Below, piece after piece: positions 14,761 to 20,983 of a DNA stretch of 26,304 nucleotides. The notes under the pieces are model-generated. The model had not been told where the DNA came from, searched no databases, and saw nothing but the letters and a program-made list of their open reading frames with translations. A program made the translations under genes and the position numbers. Location: positions 1 through 26,304 of the forward strand of contig JBBTVY010000018.1 in the NCBI GenBank assembly GCA_038063055.1, read 5' to 3'. The stretch is from JACQKT01 sp038063055 (GTDB lineage: Bacteria; Patescibacteriota; Minisyncoccia; UBA6257; 2-01-FULL-56-20). Within the stretch, counting starts at the first letter, position 1; every line of letters starts with the position of its first letter.

Positions 14761-14823
14761 TCCGACAGCGCTCGGACAAAATAAAAAGCATAGTTTTTCA
14801 CTTTGCGTCCTCGCTCGTCGGAA
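14760..14823. repeat. Palindromic element between gyrB and secE
   Basis: The outer arms TTCCGAC (14760-14766) and GTCGGAA (14817-14823) match perfectly. Inside them AGCGCTCGGAC (14767-14777) and GTCCTCGCT (14807-14815) pair with gaps. The middle is AT-rich. The whole looks like a REP-type palindrome rather than a terminator, because no T tract follows. Confidence 0.6.
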
Positions 14824-14827
14824 TAAC

Positions 14828-14856
14828 TTGATTTTTGGGCAGTTTTCTTGTATCTT
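14828..14856 (+). promoter_or_regulatory. Promoter for secE
   Basis: The -35 TTGATT (14828-14833) and -10 TATCTT (14851-14856) are spaced by 17 bp. The -10 ends 10 nt before the secE ATG at 14867, so the leader would be only a few nucleotides long. Confidence 0.5.
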
Positions 14857-14866
14857 TTGGGAACCT

Positions 14867-15058
14867 ATGTTCGGACGCATTAAGATATTTTTTCAAGAAA
14901 CAAGGCAGGAACTTCGCCACGTCAACTGGCCGACCAGGAAAGAAGCGGTCAGGCTTACTGCTTTCGTGATTGTTCTTTCCATAGCGCTCGCGGTTTTTTT
15001 GGGGGCTTTTGATTATCTTTTGACTTATATTCTCAAAAAATTCATCCTTAAAGTTTAA
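14867..15058 (+). CDS. secE: Preprotein translocase subunit SecE
   Basis: SecE is the small essential clamp of the SecYEG channel. The 63-residue product has the family layout: an amphipathic N-terminal helix with the conserved block ELRHVNWPTRKEA (18-30) followed by a single transmembrane helix (about 35-58). I chose the ATG at 14867. An in-frame upstream start at 14828 falls on the -35 element and would add an atypical hydrophobic extension. The downstream neighbour is nusG, the classic partner, but a strong terminator and a palindromic element separate the two. Confidence 0.93.
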   Translation: MFGRIKIFFQETRQELRHVNWPTRKEAVRLTAFVIVLSIALAVFLGAFDYLLTYILKKFILKV

Positions 15059-15086
15059 AAAATGTCACGGTGCGTAACATTTTTTC
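15057..15086 (+). terminator. Rho-independent terminator after secE
   Basis: The stem formed by AAAAAATGTCACG and CGTAACATTTTTT (15057-15069 with 15073-15085) has a single C/A mismatch, a 3-nt loop and a T run. It implies that secE and nusG are not a simple single transcript. Confidence 0.8.
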
Positions 15087-15175
15087 ATTTGGTTCCCTGC
15101 CGGCCGAAGCCTCGGCGCAGGCGGGGCTCGCCGCAAATCCCGCCTTGGCGGGACTTGCGGACTCGCTGCCAAATG
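15086..15175. repeat. Composite palindromic element between secE and nusG
   Basis: The outer arms CATTTGG (15086-15092) and CCAAATG (15169-15175) enclose two hairpins. The first is CCTGC..GCCGA/TCGGC..GCAGG (15096-15121). The second is CCGCAA-TCCCGCC/GGCGGGA-TTGCGG (15131-15160), with one mismatch in each arm. The core CCGCCTTGGCGG also occurs at 26037-26048. No T tract follows, so this is a repeat element rather than a terminator. Confidence 0.75.
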
Positions 15176-15203
15176 TAAATAAAAACATTCACATAACAAA
15201 AAG

Positions 15204-15761
15204 ATGAAAGAGTCAATGCAAAGAACAAAAGAGGAACTCAGACAGTGGTTCGCCGTTCATACCCAGTCCGGCTACGAAGAAGCGGTGGCCAGATATCTCA
15301 AGCAGAGAATAGAGTCGCTTTCCATGACCGACAAGATTTTTGACGTCATTGTCCCGAAGGAAAAGAAAATAAAAGTAAAAAGCGGGAAGAGAGAAACAAT
15401 CGAAGAGAAAATATATCCCGGATACGTTCTCGTAAATATGATTCTAACCGAAGATTCCTGGTACGTTGTCAGAAACACGCCCCGCGTTGACGGTTTTGTC
15501 GGCCCGGACAAGACTACGCCGACGCCTCTTTCCGAGGAGGAGATCCAGTCGCTTTTGAACAGAATGGGCAGAGACGAAAGCAGTTTCAAGGTTGACTTTC
15601 GCGTCGGCGACCTGGTTAAAATAATAGACGGACCCTTTAAGGAATATGAAGGCAAAATCTCCGAAGTCGACGAGGAAAAGGGCCGCCTTAAAGTCATGGT
15701 GCCGATATTCGGCAGGGACACCGCGGTTGATTTGGACGCGTTGCAAGTTAAAAAGGTATAA
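15204..15761 (+). CDS. nusG: Transcription termination/antitermination protein NusG
   Basis: NusG binds RNA polymerase, raises elongation rate and couples it to Rho or to ribosomal S10. The 185 residues contain the NGN domain (WFAVHTQSGYEEAVARYL at 15-32; PGYVLVNMI; DSWYVVRNTPRVDGFVG) and a C-terminal KOW domain (VGDLVKIIDGPFKEYEGKIS at about 133-152, ending FGRDTAVDLD and LQVKKV). An ATG 12 bases downstream of 15204 is an alternative start and would shorten only the flexible N-terminus. The gene precedes rplK, the usual order, with a nested inverted repeat between them. No Shine-Dalgarno site is present. Confidence 0.95.
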   Translation: MKESMQRTKEELRQWFAVHTQSGYEEAVARYLKQRIESLSMTDKIFDVIVPKEKKIKVKSGKRETIEEKIYPGYVLVNMILTEDSWYVVRNTPRVDGFVGPDKTTPTPLSEEEIQSLLNRMGRDESSFKVDFRVGDLVKIIDGPFKEYEGKISEVDEEKGRLKVMVPIFGRDTAVDLDALQVKKV

Positions 15762-15765
15762 CATA

Positions 15766-15834
15766 ATGCGAAACTACAAATTAACTATGCGAATCATGCG
15801 AAAATTTTCGCGGCATTCGCATACGATTTCGCAT
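15766..15834 (+). promoter_or_regulatory. Nested inverted repeat in the rplK leader
   Basis: Three copies of ATGCGAA (15766, 15787, 15796) are mirrored by TTCGCAT-like copies. ATGCGAAA pairs with TTTCGCAT at 15827-15834; ATGCGAAT (15787-15794) pairs with ATTCGCAT (15815-15822); GCGAAAATTTTCGC (15798-15811) forms the tip. The mRNA could fold into one long hairpin ending 18 nt before the rplK ATG. It could control L11 synthesis or serve as an operator array. No T tract follows. Confidence 0.6.
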
Positions 15835-15852
15835 CGTTAGCATTATATATTC

Positions 15853-16278
15853 ATGGCAAAACCGATAAAAACAATAATAAAAATCCAGATTCAGGCGGGG
15901 GCCGCCAATCCCGCGCCGCCGATAGGAACGGCGCTTGGACCCCAGGGAGTGAACATTCAGGAATTCTGCAAACAGTTCAATGACGCCACAAAAGAAATGG
16001 CCGGCGACGTTGTTCCGGCGGAAATAACAATCTTCGAGGACAGAAGTTTCACCTTTAAGTTGAAAACGCCGCCGGCGTCGGCTCTTCTTAAAAAAGCAGC
16101 CGGCCTGGAAAAAGGCTCGAAGGATCCGCTTAAATCGAAAGTAGGAAAAGTTACCAAGGAAGACGTCAAAAAAATTGCCGAAAGAAAAATGGCTGATTTG
16201 AACACGGACAACATCGAAGCGGCAATGAAGATAGTTGAAGGAACAGCCAAAAGCATGGGGATTACGGTCGAAGGCTGA
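15853..16278 (+). CDS. rplK: 50S ribosomal protein L11
   Basis: L11 binds the GTPase-associated region of 23S rRNA. Its 141 residues are the standard length. The N-terminal domain shows GAANPAPPIGTALGPQGVNI (residues 16-35), the family hallmark; the C-terminal RNA-binding domain has KVGKVTKEDVKKIAERKM and ends AKSMGITVEG. rplA (L1), which normally follows, is absent; tmk follows instead. That break in a very conserved gene pair is unusual. A -10-like CATTAT lies 6 nt before the start, but co-transcription with nusG is also likely. Confidence 0.97.
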   Translation: MAKPIKTIIKIQIQAGAANPAPPIGTALGPQGVNIQEFCKQFNDATKEMAGDVVPAEITIFEDRSFTFKLKTPPASALLKKAAGLEKGSKDPLKSKVGKVTKEDVKKIAERKMADLNTDNIEAAMKIVEGTAKSMGITVEG

Positions 16279-16323
16279 ATCCTCAAATTATCGAGGGTAC
16301 AGCGCGCGATGAGAGGATTACGG

Positions 16324-16329
16324 TAGAAT
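16324..16329 (+). promoter_or_regulatory. Possible -10 element for tmk
   Basis: TAGAAT ends 9 nt before the GTG start of tmk. It follows an inverted pair AATCCTC (16279-16285) / GAGGATT (16314-16320) that spans the rplK-tmk gap. Confidence 0.35.
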
Positions 16330-16338
16330 AAAAAATAA

Positions 16339-16950
16339 GTGGAGAAAAATCCTTATCCCGGGAAATTCATAGTTTTCGAAGGACTGGACGGTTCCGGACA
16401 GACAACGCAGTCGTCTCTTTTGGAAAAATATACGGCCGGAATGGGCATAAAAACAATCCTGACTAAAGAGCCGACCAAAGAAAGCGCGGCCGGAATGGAA
16501 ATAAGAGAAGTACTCGGGCATAAAAAAGAAATAAGCCCGGAAGAACTCCAAAAACTTTTTGCCGAAGACAGAAAAGAGCACTTAAAAAAAACCATCATTC
16601 CCGCGCTTAAAGAGGGAAACGCAGTTATTTCCGACAGATACTTTTTTTCCAGCCTTGCTTTCGGCTCGCTTGAATGTGATTTGGAATGGCTGATTTCCAT
16701 AAATAATAATTTCCTTTTGCCTGACGCAACTTTTGTTTTGATGGTCAAGCCGGAAACGTCCGTTGAAAGAATTTCAAAGCGCGGCCTGGAAACCACACTT
16801 TTTGAAAAACTGGATAAATTGCGCAAGGTAGCCGAGAATTACAGGAAGTTCGAAGGGCGGTTCGAGAATCTGTTTTTTATAGACGGGGATCGTCCGATAG
16901 AAGAGATTCATAAAGAGATTGCCGAAAAGGTTACCGGCATTTTAAAATAA
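16339..16950 (+). CDS. tmk: Thymidylate kinase with an altered P-loop
   Basis: The family phosphorylates dTMP to dTDP for DNA synthesis. The 203 residues show FEGLDGSGQTT at 13-23, EPT at 44-46, DRYFFSS at 99-105 and the C-terminal ENYRKF helix. Start is GTG at 16339, the only start that precedes the first beta-strand with normal spacing. The notable point is Gln21 in the Walker A position where nearly all P-loop kinases have Lys (GxxGxGK). The rest of the active site looks intact, so it may be a lineage-typical variant rather than a dead enzyme. I recall similar GSGQ P-loops in Tmk homologues of related uncultured bacteria but cannot check. Confidence 0.88.
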   Translation: MEKNPYPGKFIVFEGLDGSGQTTQSSLLEKYTAGMGIKTILTKEPTKESAAGMEIREVLGHKKEISPEELQKLFAEDRKEHLKKTIIPALKEGNAVISDRYFFSSLAFGSLECDLEWLISINNNFLLPDATFVLMVKPETSVERISKRGLETTLFEKLDKLRKVAENYRKFEGRFENLFFIDGDRPIEEIHKEIAEKVTGILK

Positions 16951-16981
16951 CGCAAGAAGGCTCGTTCGAGGGAATATCAAT

Positions 16982-18463
16982 ATGTCAAAATATACGCCTA
17001 CAATCGGCCTAGAAGTCCATGCCGAATTGAAAACGCGGACGAAGATGTTCTGCGATTCGATTAACGACGCGGACGCTTCGACTTCGCTCAGTGCAGGCGA
17101 AAAACGCCCCAATAAAAACGTCTGCCCGGTCTGTCTCGGCCATCCCGGAACCTTGCCAGTCATCAACAAAAGCGCCGTGGAGTCCGTCATCAAAGTCGGG
17201 CTTGCGCTCGGAGGCAAAATAAGCGAATTAAGCAAATTCGACCGCAAGAATTATTTTTATCCCGACCTTCCGAAGGCTTATCAGATTTCACAATACGACC
17301 AGCCGCTTGTCGAAGGGGGGAATCTTATGGGAATCAGAATAACCCGCATACATCTCGAGGAAGACACGGGAACCCTTATTCACGGAACAGACGAAAAAGG
17401 AAAAGATATTACTTTGGTTGATTTCAACCGCGCGGGCGTGCCGCTTATGGAACTGGTAACCGAGCCCGATATCAAAAACGCCGAACAAGCAGTCGCTTTT
17501 GGAAAAGAATTGCGTCTGATTTTGCGCTACCTCGGAGTTTCGGACGCCGATATGGAAAAGGGGCATATGCGTCTTGAGGCCAATGTTTCCATCAGCAAAG
17601 ATTCAAAGCTCGGCACGAAAGTCGAGGTAAAAAATATAAATTCGTTCAGGTCACTCGGTTCAGCGATAGATTATGAAATAAAGCGCCAGGAAGAAGTTCT
17701 TGGGAAGGGAGAAAAGGTGATACAGGAAACGCGCGGATGGGACGATTCCAAGCAAAGAACTTTTTCCCAGCGTCTCAAAGAGGAAGCGCACGACTACAGA
17801 TATTTCCCGGAACCGGATTTGCCGCCGATGGAACCGACAAAAGTTTTCGATATAGAAGACATGAAAAGGCATTTGCCGGAACTTCCTTCGCAAAAGCGGG
17901 AAAGATTTATGAAAGAATTCGGACTTTCGGATAAACAAGCATCGCTGCTTGTCGACGACAAGAATTTCGCCGACTTTTTCGAGGCGGCAGTAAGCGAGCT
18001 TGCGACAAGGGACGAGCTTAAAACGGCGACTATCGAAAAAAAGCCGAAAGAGCTCCTTTTCAACTATCTTACGAGTGATTTTGCCGGGCTTATGAACGAA
18101 TCGGAAACGATGTTTTCTGACATGAAAATAAGCCCAAGGCAATTCGCGGAACTCATTGATTTTATAGCTGACGGAAAAATAATGAGCCGCCAAGCCAAAG
18201 ACATTTTGAAAAGAATGTTCGAAACTGGCGAAGACCCTGAAGTAATAATTTCAAAAGAAGGCATGGAAACCGTTTCAGACGAAGGAAGTTTGAAAAGTGC
18301 GATACTCGGAGTTTTAAGCGAAAACAAACAAGCAATCGACGATTTCAAAAAGGGAAAATCCGCAAGCCTGCAGTTTCTTGTTGGAAAATCTATGGCTAAG
18401 CTACGCGGACGCGGCAATCCGGAAACGATAAGAAAAATTCTTGAAGAGGAATTGAAAAACTAA
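16982..18463 (+). CDS. gatB: Aspartyl/glutamyl-tRNA(Asn/Gln) amidotransferase subunit B
   Basis: GatB binds the misacylated tRNA and, with GatA and GatC, amidates Glu-tRNA(Gln) or Asp-tRNA(Asn). The 493 residues include IGLEVHAELKTRTKMFC (8-24), CPVCLGHPGTLPV (48-60), RKNYFYPDLPKAYQISQYD near 82-100, and the C-terminal YqeY-like tail ending with GKSMAKLRGRGNPETIRKIL. Relative to other GatB proteins, 8-9 extra residues lie between DSIN and PNKN (about 30-43), encoded by a repeat-like DNA segment. A GAGGG at 16968-16972 is a possible ribosome binding site. The gene overlaps convergent miaA by 4 bases. gatA and gatC are not in the window. Confidence 0.96.
   Translation: MSKYTPTIGLEVHAELKTRTKMFCDSINDADASTSLSAGEKRPNKNVCPVCLGHPGTLPVINKSAVESVIKVGLALGGKISELSKFDRKNYFYPDLPKAYQISQYDQPLVEGGNLMGIRITRIHLEEDTGTLIHGTDEKGKDITLVDFNRAGVPLMELVTEPDIKNAEQAVAFGKELRLILRYLGVSDADMEKGHMRLEANVSISKDSKLGTKVEVKNINSFRSLGSAIDYEIKRQEEVLGKGEKVIQETRGWDDSKQRTFSQRLKEEAHDYRYFPEPDLPPMEPTKVFDIEDMKRHLPELPSQKRERFMKEFGLSDKQASLLVDDKNFADFFEAAVSELATRDELKTATIEKKPKELLFNYLTSDFAGLMNESETMFSDMKISPRQFAELIDFIADGKIMSRQAKDILKRMFETGEDPEVIISKEGMETVSDEGSLKSAILGVLSENKQAIDDFKKGKSASLQFLVGKSMAKLRGRGNPETIRKILEEELKN
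17069..17108. repeat. Repeat-like segment in frame inside gatB
   Basis: The segment carries TTCGC (17083-17087) facing GCGAA (17097-17101), and GGCG (17096-17099) facing CGCC (17105-17108). It encodes residues absent from most GatB proteins. The word CTTCGACTTCGCTCAGTGCA resembles dispersed repeats I recall from related genomes, which I cannot verify here. Confidence 0.45.
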
Positions 18464-19455
18464 TCCTGGCCTAGACCTGATTGCAGAAATTTTTTCACCA
18501 GCTTATTTGCCTCTGTTAAGTTTTTTACCCAGATTATTTCTTTATCTTTTTTGAACCAGGTCATCTGGCGTTTGGCGAAGTTTAAAGTATTTTTATTCAT
18601 CAACTCAATCGCTTCTTTTAGGGAAATTTTTTCGTTGAGATAATCTATAATTTCTTTGTAGCCGATAGCGTCGAAAGCTATTTGCCGCCCGCCGTATTTT
18701 TTAACCAATCTTTTTACTTCGCCAACAAGCCCACTTTTCACCATTTTATCGGCTCTCTTATAAATCCTTTTTTTAAGAACTTCCGCAGGAAATCTTACGC
18801 CTATTTTCAAAGTTTTGAAAAGTTTTTCGCCCTTTTTTCTCTGCGCCGAAAAAGGCTTATTGGTTAAAATAGTTACCTCGAGGGCGCGGACGACGCGGCG
18901 CGGGTTTTTCCCGTCCACTATATAGGCGGCTTCAGGGTCTCGTTCAACAAGCTCACGATAAACAGCCTCCAAGCCTTCTTTTTTTATTTTGTTTTCTATT
19001 TTTCTCCGGAGAGCCGGATTCGGCTTTACGGAAGGAATATCAAGGTTTTCGGTTACCGCTTTAACGTAAAGACCCGTGCCGCCCGTGAGAATCGGGAGTT
19101 TACCTTCTTTGATTATTTTATTTATCGCCTCAATTGCGTCTTTTTTGTATTCTGCAACAGTATATTCTTCGTCCGGATTTTTTATGTCTATTAAGTAGTG
19201 ATGGATGCCGTACGAATATACTAGCCTCGTCGCCCCGACGGCAGTCGGGGCGCTCAATTTCTCATCTGCTCGCTTTGGACTCGCAGGAGAAATTGGCGGT
19301 TTTGCCGTGCCGATATCCATTCCTTTGTAAATCTGACGGGAGTCGGCTGAAACGACCTCGCCGTTGAATCTATTGGCGATTTTCACAGCCAAATCTGTCT
19401 TTCCGGAGGCGGTAGGGCCTACAATTACTATTATTTTGGGAATATGGTTTTCCAC
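18460..19455 (-). CDS. miaA: tRNA dimethylallyltransferase
   Basis: MiaA adds the dimethylallyl group to A37 of tRNAs that read UNN codons. The 331 residues contain the P-loop GPTASGKT (13-20), SADSRQIYKGMDIGTAKP (36-53), HHYLID (85-90) and TGGTGLYVKA, followed by the helical tRNA-binding domain and the C-terminal FAKRQMTWFKKD. The GTG at 19455 is the best start; it places the P-loop correctly. Between GTAKP and HHYLID about 30 residues (54-83) replace the usual ten or so; they are encoded by two adjacent DNA hairpins. The gene converges on gatB with a 4-bp overlap and lies downstream of thrS on the same strand. Confidence 0.94.
   Translation of the reverse strand: MENHIPKIIVIVGPTASGKTDLAVKIANRFNGEVVSADSRQIYKGMDIGTAKPPISPASPKRADEKLSAPTAVGATRLVYSYGIHHYLIDIKNPDEEYTVAEYKKDAIEAINKIIKEGKLPILTGGTGLYVKAVTENLDIPSVKPNPALRRKIENKIKKEGLEAVYRELVERDPEAAYIVDGKNPRRVVRALEVTILTNKPFSAQRKKGEKLFKTLKIGVRFPAEVLKKRIYKRADKMVKSGLVGEVKRLVKKYGGRQIAFDAIGYKEIIDYLNEKISLKEAIELMNKNTLNFAKRQMTWFKKDKEIIWVKNLTEANKLVKKFLQSGLGQD
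19231..19295. repeat. Two palindromic hairpins in frame inside miaA
   Basis: Hairpin 1: CGCCCCGAC (19231-19239) and GTCGGGGCG (19244-19252), perfect 9-bp arms around GGCA. Hairpin 2: CAATTTCTC (19255-19263) and GAGAAATTG (19287-19295), perfect 9-bp arms, extended inside by CTGC/GCAG (19266-19269 with 19283-19286). They lie exactly in the stretch that encodes extra MiaA residues and keep the frame. Confidence 0.8.
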
Positions 19456-19645
19456 AGGGGTTGTTGACGGGCTGGTTGGTTGAATTAAGCTATAGACTGC
19501 ATCTTCATAAAAGGGGGTTTACTATAGCCGAAGAAAGCACCCCAAAATAAAGACCAAATGGGAGTAAAATCCCAATCAGAGAAGAGCCGCCGGCTCTTCC
19601 GAAAAAGCCCATCGACGCCTCGCGCGCACGAGGGCTTTTCACTTT
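19456..19645 (-). other. thrS-miaA intergenic region with tandem hairpins
   Basis: Apart from the thrS terminator this 190-bp gap holds a hairpin with 9-bp arms GAAGAGCCG (19581-19589) and CGGCTCTTC (19591-19599), a small TGGGA/TCCCA stem at about 19559-19575, and a stem ACCCC (19539-19543) with GGGGT (19514-19518) followed on the minus strand by CTTTTAT. The last could be a weak terminator or attenuator in the miaA leader. No ORF and no clear miaA promoter were found; TATAGC near 19490 is weak. Confidence 0.45.
19602..19639 (-). terminator. Rho-independent terminator after thrS
   Basis: On the minus strand, AAAAGCCC pairs with GGGCTTTTT (plus 19632-19639 and 19602-19610), with an inner stem CCTCG/CGAGG (19618-19622 with 19629-19633). 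The T run follows in the minus direction, 7 bases after the thrS stop. Confidence 0.8.
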
Positions 19646-20902
19646 TTATATGACTTTTTCTTCTATTTCCTTCTTTATTTTTTCCAAAACTTCTTTAACG
19701 GAAATTTCGTTTTCCTGTCCGCGGCGGTAATGCCTGACGCTGACAGTCCCGTTTTTTTCTTCTTTTTCGCCGACGACAAGAACATAAGGAATTTTTTGCA
19801 TTTCGGCTTCGCGGATGCGCTTGCCGAGCGTTTCGTTGGCATCCGTCATTTCAACTCTGATATTTTCCTTTTTCAATTCTTCATTTATTTTTTCGGCATA
19901 CTTTTCCAGCTTTTCACTAAGAGGCAAAATTGCGACTTGGACTGGCGAGAGCCATAGAGGAAAAGCTCCGGCATAGTGTTCGATAAGAAAAGCAATCGTG
20001 CGCTCGATTGCCCCAATGGAAGAGCGATGCACCACGAAGGCGCGATGCTCTTTTCCGTCTTCCCCTATATATGTGAGATTAAATCTCTCCGGCATGCATA
20101 AGTCGTATTGGACCGTGAAGGCGGTATCTTCTTTGTCATTGGCATTCTTCATCTGAATATCAATTTTTGGTCCGTAAAATGCCGCTTCATCTTTGGCCTC
20201 CACAAAGTCAACGCCGCGTTTTTTCATCAGTTTCCTTAAAAGACTTTCCGCTTTCTCCCAGCCGACGTCGTTTTTGTAATATTTTTCGGCATTATTACGG
20301 TCGCCCAAGGAAAGCCGGTAATGATAATGTTTGCCCATTTTAAGTCCAAGCACGCCGTTGGCGTATTCTATTAAGTCGAGCGCCTTGCCCATTTCCATAA
20401 CAGCTTCTTCTTCGTTTTTACAGATGATATGGGCGTCGGCAAGGCAGAACGTTCTGACTCTCTGCAGTCCCATAAGTTCTCCCGATTGTTCATAACGATA
20501 TAATTTCGCGAGCTCGGCTATTCGCACCGGAAGATTACGGTAGCTCCACGGACGGCGCAAATAGAGTTCGAAATGATGTGGGCAGGTCATGGGCCGGAGC
20601 ATGAATTTTTCGTCGTCGATATCAATCGGCGCGTACATCGAATCTTTGAAGTGCGGATAGTGGCCGGATTTGCGATAAAGGTCCAGTTTGGCGATGTCCG
20701 GGGTATAAACATGCGAATAACCGCGTTTTATTTCTTCGTCGACTATAAAACGCTCGAGTTCGCGCCTTATTACCGACCCTTTCGGGGTTAAAAGCGGCAA
20801 ACCCTTGCCGACGGCGTCCGAGAAAGCAAAAAGGTCGAGTTTCGGCCCGAGTTCTTTATGGTCGCATTTTTCCGAACCCTCTTTTTTAGATATTTTTCGC
20901 AT
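19646..20902 (-). CDS. thrS: Threonyl-tRNA synthetase lacking TGS and editing domains
   Basis: The enzyme charges tRNA(Thr). The 418 residues begin directly at the catalytic core (KCDHKELGPKLDLFAFSD, 12-29) and include the zinc ligands Cys107 (MTCPHH), His158 (ADAHIIC) and His292 (VHRSSIGAIER, motif 3), motif 2 around 127-151, and the C-terminal anticodon-binding domain from about 320. The N-terminal TGS domain and the editing domain that removes mischarged serine are absent (usual length about 640). The ATG at 20902 is firmly set by a -10 element only 6 nt upstream, so the missing domains are not upstream. Synthetases without editing are known in some Mycoplasma. Confidence 0.95.
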   Translation of the reverse strand: MRKISKKEGSEKCDHKELGPKLDLFAFSDAVGKGLPLLTPKGSVIRRELERFIVDEEIKRGYSHVYTPDIAKLDLYRKSGHYPHFKDSMYAPIDIDDEKFMLRPMTCPHHFELYLRRPWSYRNLPVRIAELAKLYRYEQSGELMGLQRVRTFCLADAHIICKNEEEAVMEMGKALDLIEYANGVLGLKMGKHYHYRLSLGDRNNAEKYYKNDVGWEKAESLLRKLMKKRGVDFVEAKDEAAFYGPKIDIQMKNANDKEDTAFTVQYDLCMPERFNLTYIGEDGKEHRAFVVHRSSIGAIERTIAFLIEHYAGAFPLWLSPVQVAILPLSEKLEKYAEKINEELKKENIRVEMTDANETLGKRIREAEMQKIPYVLVVGEKEEKNGTVSVRHYRRGQENEISVKEVLEKIKKEIEEKVI

Positions 20903-20908
20903 TGAGAA

Positions 20909-20914
20909 ATTATA
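20909..20914 (-). promoter_or_regulatory. thrS promoter (-10)
   Basis: On the minus strand a perfect TATAAT ends 6 nt before the thrS ATG, with a TTTAAA-type -35 about 17 bp further upstream. The transcript should begin at the start codon, which also rules out a T-box leader. Confidence 0.7.
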
Positions 20915-20947
20915 AGCCCGACAGGGTGTTTTTTAAAGCCCTGACAC

Positions 20948-20976
20948 TTAACAAACCCAGCTGCCTGATGTATTAT
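20948..20976 (+). promoter_or_regulatory. serS promoter (-35 and -10)
   Basis: TTAACA (20948-20953), a 17-bp spacer and TATTAT (20971-20976). The -10 ends 7 nt before the serS ATG at 20984. It is divergent from the thrS promoter in an 81-bp gap, so the two synthetase promoters nearly overlap. Confidence 0.65.
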
Positions 20977-20983
20977 TGAAAAA

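Noticed and set aside
20903..20983. T-box riboswitch upstream of thrS or serS
   Set aside because: The gap is 81 bp and both promoters sit 6-7 nt from the start codons, leaving no leader RNA.
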